From: Acidobacteriota bacterium
Lineage (GTDB): Bacteria > Acidobacteriota > HRBIN11
Assembly: GCA_030550225.1 (NCBI GenBank)
Contig: JAUQPV010000127.1
Coordinates: forward strand, 1-7,229
Direction of reading: 5' to 3'
Length of the DNA stretch: 7,229 bases
Position numbers and translations under genes: made by a program. Shown here in pieces: positions 1 through 5,331 of this stretch; position 1 is the stretch's first letter; each line of letters starts with the position of its first letter. The notes beneath the pieces are model-generated. The model ran no database searches, was not told the DNA's origin, and worked only from the letters and a program-made list of their open reading frames with translations.

Positions 1-122
1 TCTTTGCCTGGCTGAAGGGCGGCTTCCGGCGTTTGGCCCTGCGTCATGAGCGCCTCCTGGCGACCTTCCGGGGTTTCGTGTACTTGGCTTGCTTCCTCAT
101 CACCTGGAGAGTTTTGAGATGA
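1..122 (+). pseudogene. Transposase C-terminal end (IS5-like), cut by window edge
   Basis: The reading frame from base 3 is open to a TGA at 120-122 and gives about 39 residues beginning FAWLKGGFRRLALRHER and ending in a hydrophobic LACFLITWR-like tail. The FAWL..FRRL...ER...F...L..A pattern is the usual C-terminus of DDE transposases of the IS5 superfamily, where the conserved E and R/K of the DDE core lie just upstream. The 5' part lies outside the window, so whether the element is intact cannot be judged. I could not identify its right terminal inverted repeat, which should lie shortly after 122. Family assignment rests only on this short tail; the superfamily is likely, the exact group unknown. 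Confidence 0.6.
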
Positions 123-407
123 GTTCTATAACTAAAAGGACCTGGTGCCCGCAAGGCAAGACGAATCCCCTGTAACCCCCGATGCCGCGCTTTCTCGAAT
201 TCTTAGGGATGGATATGACCATTCTGGGAGTGTGTCGACCCTGGGCCCCACCGCAGATGCGCAGAAGACGCAGAGAATCCGAAGATGCCCAGGGCCGGCA
301 TGACCGAGCGTCAGGACGGCCGCGGGCAAGGCCCGTCGCCGATCCGATACGTTCCCTGCGTCTTCGGCGATAGGCGAATACGGTACATCGACGATGGAGG
401 AGACATC
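123..407. other. Gap between transposase end and SQR-like gene
   Basis: This 285-base stretch has no convincing gene. A minus-strand ORF (428-132) and an in-frame N-terminal extension of the next gene cross it, but neither has family-like sequence or a ribosome site. It contains GAATC directly followed by CCCTGTAACCCC (163-179), which recurs with one inserted base at 4996-5013. The end of the insertion element must fall near its left edge. I see no clear -35/-10 pair. Confidence 0.5.
396..402 (+). promoter_or_regulatory. Ribosome binding site fixing the SQR-like start
   Basis: GGAGGAG lies 5 bases before ATG 408 and 8 before the adjacent ATG 411. It selects this tandem ATG over the upstream in-frame start at 285, which would add 41 residues of non-family sequence. 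Confidence 0.8.
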
Positions 408-1679
408 ATGATGGAAGTCGTTCGACAACGACCCAAGATCGTCGTCTTAGGCGGTGGTTTCGGAGGGTTGGAGACGGCCTTCTACCTGCGATTTCGTCTG
501 GGGGACCGGGTGTCCATCACCCTCGTCTCCGATAAAGATTATTTTTTGTTTAAACCAAATACGATTTATATCCCCTTCGGGATGGACCCCGAACGGCTGA
601 AGGTCTCCCTCGAACGGCCGGCCCGCCGGATGGGCCTCGATTTCGTTCGGACCGCCGCCCGCGAAATCGACCCCGCCCAGGGGCGGGTCTACGCCGACGG
701 ACGGGTCCTCCCCTATGACTACCTCGTCGTGGCGACGGGTGCCGGTATGCGGGCCGAGGAGGTCCCCGGCTTGGCCGAGCACGCTTCCACGATCTGGACC
801 CCCGAGGAGATGCTCCGGCTCCGGACGGCCCTCCAGGACCTCCTGGAGAAGGCCCGGGCGGGGCAACGGCGGGAGGTCCTCTTCCTGGTCCCGCCGAACA
901 ACAAGTGCGCGGGACCCCTGTATGAGATCGTCTTCATGCTCGACACGTGGCTCCGGCGGCACGGCGTTCGTGACGCCGTAAACATCACCTACACGACGTA
1001 TGAGGGGACCTTCATCCAGGCCTTTGGGCCTCGGCTCCACGAGGTCGTCTTGCAGGAGTTCGAGCGGCGGGGCATCGCCGGCTTCACGCAGTATGTCGTC
1101 GACCGGGTCGAACCCGGGGCGGTCATCTACCGGAACGGCGAGCGTCGGCCGTACGACCTGTTGATTTCGTTTCCCCCTTACGTCGCCTCGACGCCCTTCC
1201 CGGGCCTGCCGACGGATGAACGGGGCTTCCTGCAGACCCGGCTGGAGACCCGGCAGGTCGTGGGCCATCCGAACATTTACGCCGTCGGCGACGCCGGCGA
1301 CTTCCCCGTCAAGCAGGCCTTCTTGGCCCTCCTGCAGGCAGACGCCGCCGCCGAGCACATCGCCGCTGAAGTCCTGGGTCGGGAGCCGGATTTCCTCTTT
1401 GAGCCGACCAGCATGTGCATCATGGAACAGTTCGACAAGGCGACCTTCGCCCAGGTGCCCCTACGCCTGACGGAGCGACCCGACAAACCCGTCGAGGTTC
1501 GGCCGGAGGCCCTCGCCATGTATCGAGTCGGTTCCTCGGCGGCCTGGCGGCTGGGCAAGAAGCTTCTGGGTGTTTACCTGCCGTGGCGGTTCCGGAATGG
1601 AAAGCCTTTTCATGCGGGGCCGCCCTGGAAGGCGATGGAGGTGGGTCTGAAGCTCATGAGCCGGGTCCTGGCCCGTTGA
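408..1679 (+). CDS. SQR-like FAD/NAD(P)-dependent oxidoreductase
   Basis: The protein has 423 residues with a two-dinucleotide-fold layout. The N-terminal FAD Rossmann motif is LGGGFGGLE (14-22), followed by the LVVATGAG segment (about 106-111) and the second FAD-binding stretch YAVGDAGDFPVKQAFLA (from about 291). There are only two cysteines: C167 in NNKCAGPLYE and C337 in SMCIMEQ. Both sit where SQRs carry the redox-active cysteine pair beside the flavin, which favours SQR over type II NADH dehydrogenase, whose members lack this pair. The third cysteine found in many SQRs is absent. The C-terminus (LPWRFRNGKPFHAGPPW...MSRVLAR) is basic and amphipathic, as in monotopic quinone-reducing flavoproteins that sit on the inner membrane face. 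The likely reaction is sulfide (or another thiol/NADH donor) to quinone. The gene stands alone and converges with the ferredoxin gene. The superfamily is secure; the substrate is inferred. Confidence 0.85.
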   Translation: MMEVVRQRPKIVVLGGGFGGLETAFYLRFRLGDRVSITLVSDKDYFLFKPNTIYIPFGMDPERLKVSLERPARRMGLDFVRTAAREIDPAQGRVYADGRVLPYDYLVVATGAGMRAEEVPGLAEHASTIWTPEEMLRLRTALQDLLEKARAGQRREVLFLVPPNNKCAGPLYEIVFMLDTWLRRHGVRDAVNITYTTYEGTFIQAFGPRLHEVVLQEFERRGIAGFTQYVVDRVEPGAVIYRNGERRPYDLLISFPPYVASTPFPGLPTDERGFLQTRLETRQVVGHPNIYAVGDAGDFPVKQAFLALLQADAAAEHIAAEVLGREPDFLFEPTSMCIMEQFDKATFAQVPLRLTERPDKPVEVRPEALAMYRVGSSAAWRLGKKLLGVYLPWRFRNGKPFHAGPPWKAMEVGLKLMSRVLAR

Positions 1680-1699
1680 GGAGCTTGCGGTTTAACCGA

Positions 1700-1732
1700 T
1701 TCCCGGGTCCGGGCGTCCCCCGGGCCCGGGAG
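1700..1732. terminator. GC hairpin between convergent genes
   Basis: CCCGGGTCCGGG (1702-1713) and CCCGGGCCCGGG (1719-1730) pair through 12 positions with a single G-U wobble and a 5-base loop. A further T-A pair closes at 1701/1731. It lies exactly in the 66-base gap between the stops of the SQR-like gene (+) and the ferredoxin gene (-), so it could end transcription from both sides. No T-tract follows on either strand, so intrinsic termination would be imperfect. Confidence 0.5.
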
Positions 1733-1745
1733 GCCCCTTCGACCT

Positions 1746-2087
1746 TCAAGCGGAAGGTTCGGTCAGCTCGATGCTATACTTCTTCTTGAACTCTTCCCAC
1801 GTCATGGTGTAGAAGTCCCGGTTCTTCTGGATGTAGCTTCCCCATTCCCGGGGGACTTCATCCTGGGGGTAGATGGCCGAGACGGGGCACACCGGCTGGC
1901 AGGCTCCGCAGTCAATGCACTCTTCGGGGTGGATGTAAAGCTGGTCGGTGTGCTCGTAATCGACCTGGACGTCGGGTCGGTACCCGGCGGCCTCGTTCTT
2001 TTTCGGGTGGATGCAATCGACGGGGCAAGCGTCGACACAGGCCGTGTCCTTGACGTCGATGCATGGGAAGCAGATCACGTAAGCCAT
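1746..2087 (-). CDS. Seven-iron ferredoxin (3Fe-4S and 4Fe-4S)
   Basis: The 113-residue protein carries C9-x7-C17-x3-C21-P and C57-x2-C60-x2-C63-x3-C67-P. This is the pattern of Azotobacter/Thermus-type seven-iron ferredoxins. By analogy C9, C17 and C67 hold the 3Fe-4S cluster and C21, C57, C60 and C63 the 4Fe-4S cluster, with C6 and C25 non-ligand. The sequence around YIHPEECIDCGAC and SAIYPQDEVP...W..YI.KNR closely resembles thermophile ferredoxins. Compared with the short Thermus form, about 17 extra acidic/polar residues (about 29-47) separate the two cluster halves. It is a soluble low-potential electron carrier. The start is fixed by AAGGAGG at 2094-2100, 6 bases from the ATG. It lies 87 bases downstream of the hemerythrin gene on the same strand and may be co-transcribed with it. 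Confidence 0.93.
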   Translation of the reverse strand: MAYVICFPCIDVKDTACVDACPVDCIHPKKNEAAGYRPDVQVDYEHTDQLYIHPEECIDCGACQPVCPVSAIYPQDEVPREWGSYIQKNRDFYTMTWEEFKKKYSIELTEPSA

Positions 2088-2093
2088 GTGGGT

Positions 2094-2100
2094 CCTCCTT
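2094..2100 (-). promoter_or_regulatory. Strong Shine-Dalgarno of ferredoxin gene
   Basis: On the minus strand this reads AAGGAGG, a full match to the anti-SD core, 6 bases upstream of the ferredoxin ATG. Confidence 0.85.
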
Positions 2101-2123
2101 ACGGCGTGACATCGTGACGGGGG

Positions 2124-2157
2124 CGCCGCCGGGACGAACGGCGGCGACTGCTTTTTT
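2124..2157 (+). terminator. Hairpin plus T-tract in hemerythrin-ferredoxin spacer
   Basis: CGCCGCCG (2124-2131) and CGGCGGCG (2139-2146) form a perfect 8-bp stem with a 7-base loop. A run of six T (2152-2157) follows after ACTGC on the plus strand. This is terminator-like only for plus-strand transcripts, although both flanking genes are on the minus strand. It could block read-through or antisense RNA coming from the SQR side. On the minus strand the same stem could be an mRNA processing or attenuation structure between the two genes. Confidence 0.35.
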
Positions 2158-2174
2158 CCGGCCTCGTCACGCTG

Positions 2175-2609
2175 TCATACCCGTAGCTGAGTCGACAGGG
2201 CCTGTCGCTCGTCGTCGGACAGTTCCCGGTCGATCCAGGGATAGAGGATGCCTTCCTCCTTGCTGTTGTGGACGCCCAGGACCTGCAGGAGGTCCTGCTC
2301 GAGGGTATCCGTATCGGTCCGGCCTGCCTCGAGAGCCTGGGCGATCTCGGCCAGAAGTTCCCGAATCTGACGGTGCTCCATCCGCATGACGACCGTCGGT
2401 CCCGCCTCGTGCATGCCCGTACGGGCTTCAAAAGCGGGAAACAGGATGTCTTCCTCCCACACGATGTGACGCTCCAGGCCCGACCGGAACTCATCGAATA
2501 GCCGACGGGCTCGCGGCAGGTCTTGCGTCTTCGTCTGGCGGAATTCCTCGAAGAGGGCATCCAGACGGTCGTGGTCGTGACTCATGAAATCAGCGACCGA
2601 AAAGGTCAT
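2175..2609 (-). CDS. Hemerythrin (HHE) domain protein
   Basis: This is a 144-residue single-domain hemerythrin. The diiron ligand set is complete: H13 (or H11) in SHDHDRL on helix 1, H48 and E52 in HIVWEED on helix 2, H79 in MEHRQIRELL on helix 3, and H114 and E118 in HNSKEEGILYPW on helix 4. Such domains bind O2 or react with NO, or serve in iron-centre repair (YtfE/RIC) or as oxygen stores. Nothing here separates these roles, and the YtfE N-terminal domain is absent. The start at 2609 is supported by GGAGG (minus strand, 2617-2621) 7 bases upstream; the longer frame to 2693 has no such site and no family sequence. It is followed by the ferredoxin gene on the same strand, which could be its electron donor (inference). 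Confidence 0.9.
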   Translation of the reverse strand: MTFSVADFMSHDHDRLDALFEEFRQTKTQDLPRARRLFDEFRSGLERHIVWEEDILFPAFEARTGMHEAGPTVVMRMEHRQIRELLAEIAQALEAGRTDTDTLEQDLLQVLGVHNSKEEGILYPWIDRELSDDERQALSTQLRV

Positions 2610-3105
2610 GTTTGGACCTCCATGCTGGGGGTTCTGGAGGCGCCGGTTCAGTCCCCAGAGTCGGCCGGACCCCGGCCAGGGTGACGGCGACAAACGTGAG
2701 GTCCGCGCTCAGATCCGGTTCTACGGGGACACCCAACAGAATACGGATCTCTTGTCTCACGCCGTCGGCGAGGAGCGGGCCCTGTATCCGGCCGTCGAGC
2801 CCCTCCTGAAGGCATGGGGCCAGGCGACGGCGACGATGATCGTGGGTCACGAGTTCATCCGGCGGTATATCGAGGCCCTCGAGGCCCTGGCGGAACGGCT
2901 CTGCACGACTTCCGACGTCGCCGCCCTATGGGAGGAGGTCGAGGCCGAGCTCCTGCGGCTCGACGCCGTCTTACGGCTTCACCTGGAGAAGGAGGAGCGG
3001 ATTTATTTGCCCCTGGTCGCTCAGCACTTGTCCGAGTCGGTCCAACGGTCCATCCTGGACCGGATGCACGAGGTCAGTCAGGAGACCCCAGACCATAGCT
3101 CATAG
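2584..3105 (+). CDS. Second hemerythrin-like ORF, first helix missing, start unclear
   Basis: From about residue 56 onward (base 2749) this 173-residue frame reads as HHE helices 2-4. H59 and E63 lie in HAVGEERALYP, H89 in GHEFIRRYIEALE, and H133 and E137 in LHLEKEERIYLP. The preceding 50 residues are Gly/Pro/Arg-rich, overlap the start of the divergent hemerythrin gene, and lack the helix-1 His that supplies the sixth ligand. The only ATGs (2584, 2608) have no properly spaced ribosome site, and a TTG at 2752 has none either. The gene may be 5'-truncated or frameshifted near 2700-2750, or it may be a three-helix variant. The C-terminal end runs into a GCTCAT-type repeat word at 3094-3105, which supplies the stop. 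It is not a simple copy of its divergent neighbour. Domain identity is fairly sure; gene integrity is not. Confidence 0.6.
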   Translation: MKSATEKVMFGPPCWGFWRRRFSPQSRPDPGQGDGDKREVRAQIRFYGDTQQNTDLLSHAVGEERALYPAVEPLLKAWGQATATMIVGHEFIRRYIEALEALAERLCTTSDVAALWEEVEAELLRLDAVLRLHLEKEERIYLPLVAQHLSESVQRSILDRMHEVSQETPDHSS

Positions 3106-3244
3106 ACTACAGACCACCGACTCTAACGGGTTTAAGGCCGTTCGGACTGTCTCAGATCAAGACAAGGGAAACGGACTTTCCCAAGGAGGTCTGGGGGGCC
3201 TTCATCCTGCATTTCACATGGACCGCCCCCGCGGAGGTGGATCC
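3106..3244. other. Gap with small hairpin and orphan SD-like site
   Basis: GGGAAA (3166-3171) and TTTCCC (3177-3182) form a 6-bp stem with a 5-base loop. AAGGAGGT (3183-3190) follows immediately, but no ATG, GTG or TTG lies at a usable distance after it. The functional ribosome site for the next gene is a separate one at 3233-3237. No clear -35/-10 pair was found. Confidence 0.4.
3233..3240 (+). promoter_or_regulatory. Ribosome site selecting GTG start of CopD-like gene
   Basis: GGAGGTGG lies with its GGAGG core 7 bases before GTG 3245. The upstream in-frame ATG at 3218 has no ribosome site, so the GTG is preferred. Confidence 0.75.
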
Positions 3245-3745
3245 GTGCGAGTCGTGTTCGTGTGGCTCCACGTCGTGGCGGCCGCCGTGTGGCTCGGGAG
3301 CCTGGTCTTTCTGGCCCTGGGGGTCCTCCCCGTCCTGCGGCGGCCCGAATACCGGACTGTGTATGGACCCATCCTACATGCCGTCGGCCTTCGATACCGG
3401 TGGATCGGATGGACGGCCCTGGCCATCCTGGTCTTGACAGGTTTGCACAACTTGGCCGCCCTGGGCTTCGGCTGGTCCCACGTCGTCTCGGGCCAAATAT
3501 GGGCGGGGCCCTTTGGACGGGCCCTGGCCTGGAAGTTGGTCTTAGTCGTGGGGATCGTCGGGCTGAACCTGGTCCATGACCTGTGGCTGGGGCCTCGGGT
3601 GACCCGTCGATGGCAGGCGAATCCGGACGACCCGTCGCTCCGATGGGTGCGGCCGGCGGCCGCCTGGATCGGGCGTCTGACCGTGCTCCTGACCCTTGCC
3701 GTATTTTATCTGGCCGTGACGCTGAAGCGGGGAGGTCTTCCGTGA
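3245..3745 (+). CDS. CopD-like four-helix membrane protein
   Basis: This is a 166-residue hydrophobic protein with four predicted membrane spans at about 5-28, 53-74, 96-114 and 142-162. The first span carries H9 and the WLGSLVF motif typical of CopD-like proteins (H..ga.vWlG...f). Span 2 has LVLTGLHNL (T65, G66, H68). Span 3 ends in LNLVHDLWLGPRV with H111. The repeated membrane histidines suggest metal or heme binding. CopD relatives are linked to copper uptake or export, but many short stand-alone members have no known role. The stop overlaps the start of the next gene (GTGA at 3742-3745), so the two are very likely translated together and may form a complex. The function beyond a metal/heme-linked membrane protein is inference. 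Confidence 0.75.
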   Translation: MRVVFVWLHVVAAAVWLGSLVFLALGVLPVLRRPEYRTVYGPILHAVGLRYRWIGWTALAILVLTGLHNLAALGFGWSHVVSGQIWAGPFGRALAWKLVLVVGIVGLNLVHDLWLGPRVTRRWQANPDDPSLRWVRPAAAWIGRLTVLLTLAVFYLAVTLKRGGLP

Positions 3746-4920
3746 AGCCCGTCTCGGAAGCGCCCGGGACATCGATACCCTTTTTCGGTATGCCCCCGCT
3801 CCGGGCACCGTCGCCCGCCTTGCGGGTGGCCATGATGGTCGGGGTGACCTGCTTTCTGGGGGCCGTCCTGACGGGCATCTGGCGAATGGCGGCGACGCGG
3901 GGCTTTCCGGTCTCGCCCGTCCCGACCGAGTGGCCGCCCCACGGCCACTGGATGGTCGGGGGCTTTCTGGCCGTCCTGATTATGGTCGAACGGATGGCGA
4001 CCCTGCCGCCGGGCTGGCTGACATGGGTCCCCTTCGTGTATGCCCTGGGGGCCGTGACCGTCCATACAGGATGGGCCGTCGCCCGGAGCGCTGTCATCCT
4101 GGGATTTCTCGGCTGGACCCTTCATCGGGTGCGTGCCATCCGGGTTTACCGAACCCCGGAAAAGCCCCTGATCGAGGTCGCCGCCCTGGGCCTTCTGACG
4201 CTGGCGGTCATGCGGCCAGGCGGCCTGACCGGCCGACCCGACGTCGCCCTGGCGGGCCTGGAGGCCATCGTCAGCATCATCGCCGTCGAGCGATTGGAAC
4301 TTCTCCTGCGGGGGCGGGCATTCGGGCCCCGGGCCACCTGGGCCGGCCTGTTCGGTTGGATGGCCCTGCTGGCCGGTTCGGTCCTGTGGGGGCCCCTGCC
4401 GCTTCCGATCCTGGGCCTGGCGACGGTCCTGGTGATGGGCGGTGTCCTGGTCCACGACGCGGCGGTCCGGGCGGCCGTGCGGGTCTTCCGAGAGGCCACC
4501 GGTTCGGCACCGGGGAGCCTGCCGCCGTTGTATGGGTTTCTGACGAGGGCCCTGCTTTTGGCGTATGCGTGGATGGGCCTCGGCGGGGCCCTCCTGGTCG
4601 GATGGGACGCTCTGCCGCCGGCGACGGCCAAGGACATGGTCTATCACGCCGTCGGCCTGGGCTTCATCTTCACGATGATCCTGGCGCATGCCCCCGTCAT
4701 CCTACCGGCCGTACTCGGGGGCCCTCCGGTCCGCCGGGCGCCGGTCGGCCTCTTTTGGCTGTTTCAGGGTACGACGGTCCTCCGCCTCGTCGGGGACGTA
4801 ACCGTAGCGAAGGCCCCTGCCCTGTGGGCCTGGACGGGATGGCCCACGGGTCTCCTCCATACGGTATTCTTTGCCCTCTACATGGTGACCCTTGCCCATC
4901 AGGTCCACAGCCGACGTTAG
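3742..4920 (+). CDS. Polytopic His-containing membrane protein, possibly NnrS-like
   Basis: This 392-residue protein has roughly ten to twelve hydrophobic spans. Conserved-looking polar residues sit in or next to membranes: PPHGHWMVGGFLAVLIMVER (H67, H69, E83, R84), YHAVGLGFIFTMILAHAPVILPAV (H302, H316), LLHTVFF (H373) and a final H386. The HxH-MxxGF and lGF-fxM-HAP patterns recall the NnrS family of heme/copper membrane proteins linked to NO stress, but the match is distant and I cannot confirm it without profile searching. A second ER motif (IIAVERLELL, E183-R184) echoes the first. The start is GTG 3742, chosen because it gives a 4-base overlap with the upstream stop and has GGGGAGG (3729-3735) just upstream. 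The longer frame from 3583 is only overlap with the CopD-like gene. Membrane location is certain, function unknown. Confidence 0.7.
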   Translation: MKPVSEAPGTSIPFFGMPPLRAPSPALRVAMMVGVTCFLGAVLTGIWRMAATRGFPVSPVPTEWPPHGHWMVGGFLAVLIMVERMATLPPGWLTWVPFVYALGAVTVHTGWAVARSAVILGFLGWTLHRVRAIRVYRTPEKPLIEVAALGLLTLAVMRPGGLTGRPDVALAGLEAIVSIIAVERLELLLRGRAFGPRATWAGLFGWMALLAGSVLWGPLPLPILGLATVLVMGGVLVHDAAVRAAVRVFREATGSAPGSLPPLYGFLTRALLLAYAWMGLGGALLVGWDALPPATAKDMVYHAVGLGFIFTMILAHAPVILPAVLGGPPVRRAPVGLFWLFQGTTVLRLVGDVTVAKAPALWAWTGWPTGLLHTVFFALYMVTLAHQVHSRR

Positions 4921-5127
4921 TCGCCAGGCGCCTCGGCGTCGGGTATTAGGTCCTTCCCGGAAGCCATGCACCTGACACTGACGACATCCGGTCCTGAATC
5001 TCCCTGTAACCCCGTTCGGCCCAAAACCTCTAAAATAGCAGAACGATCGGATCGATGAAAATCCCGTGGGACCCCCCTACCCGGAACTTGGGTCCCTCTG
5101 CATTTGCATCCCCTAAGGAGGTCGGCC
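4921..5127. other. Spacer upstream of DUF2892 gene
   Basis: This 207-base gap has no gene. It holds GAATC-T-CCCTGTAACCCC (4996-5013), a near copy of 163-179. It also holds a possible -10 element TAAAAT (5031-5036) without a convincing -35. An inverted repeat GGGACCC/GGGTCCC (5068-5074 and 5090-5096) encloses the first copy of a CCCGG.AC.T...CC word (5080-5095). A promoter for the DUF2892 gene is probably here. Confidence 0.4.
5115..5122 (+). promoter_or_regulatory. Strong ribosome site of DUF2892 gene
   Basis: AAGGAGGT lies 5 bases before ATG 5128 and sets this start over the upstream in-frame start at 5104. Confidence 0.85.
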
Positions 5128-5331
5128 ATGACGTGCAACGTCGGCGGCGTGGAACGGGTGATTCGCATCCTCATCGGTATCGGGCTTTTCCTACTGGCCT
5201 TTCTGGCCTTGGGCGGGACGGCCCGTTGGGTCGTGGGCGTCATCGCCTTGGTGCCGCTCGCGACGGGCATCGCGAAGTTCTGTCCCCTGTGGGCCGTCCT
5301 GGGCATCAACACGTGCCGGGTGAAGAGTTGA
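5128..5331 (+). CDS. DUF2892 (YgaP-type) small membrane protein
   Basis: This 67-residue protein has the family signature in order. The N-terminal MTCNVGGVERVIRI stands for the usual M..N.G..DR..R. Two transmembrane helices follow at about 13-30 and 34-50, with the LVPLATGIAKFCPLW and GINTC endings (C52, P53, N61, C63). The full length and both conserved cysteines are present. DUF2892 proteins are often fused to or next to rhodaneses, SQRs and other sulfur or redox genes; their molecular role is not known. Here it is monocistronic, between the membrane pair and a repeat-rich spacer. Its presence near an SQR-like gene fits a sulfur/redox setting but does not prove one. Confidence 0.9.
   Translation: MTCNVGGVERVIRILIGIGLFLLAFLALGGTARWVVGVIALVPLATGIAKFCPLWAVLGINTCRVKS

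Noticed and set aside
114..132. Promoter TTGAGA with TATAAC at the end of the transposase
   Set aside because: Spacing is only 7 bases, far too short for sigma70.
132..428. 98-residue minus-strand ORF in the gap before the SQR-like gene
   Set aside because: No family similarity, no ribosome site, overlaps the SQR-like start.
447..1358. 303-residue minus-strand ORF opposite the SQR-like gene
   Set aside because: Low-complexity Gly/Pro/Arg/Asp-rich translation without family motifs; a GC-rich antisense shadow of a clear gene.
2099..2560. 153-residue minus-strand ORF overlapping the hemerythrin
   Set aside because: Ser/Arg-rich alternate frame of the hemerythrin gene.
3132..4097. 321-residue minus-strand ORF opposite the membrane pair
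   Set aside because: Arg/Pro/Thr-rich, no recognisable fold, covers two convincing plus-strand genes.
3706..4689. 327-residue minus-strand ORF
   Set aside because: Gln/Asp/Gly/Arg-rich shadow of the polytopic membrane protein.
3930..4949. 339-residue plus-strand ORF in another frame of the large membrane protein
   Set aside because: Gly/Pro/Arg-rich with no hydrophobic pattern, unlike the real frame.
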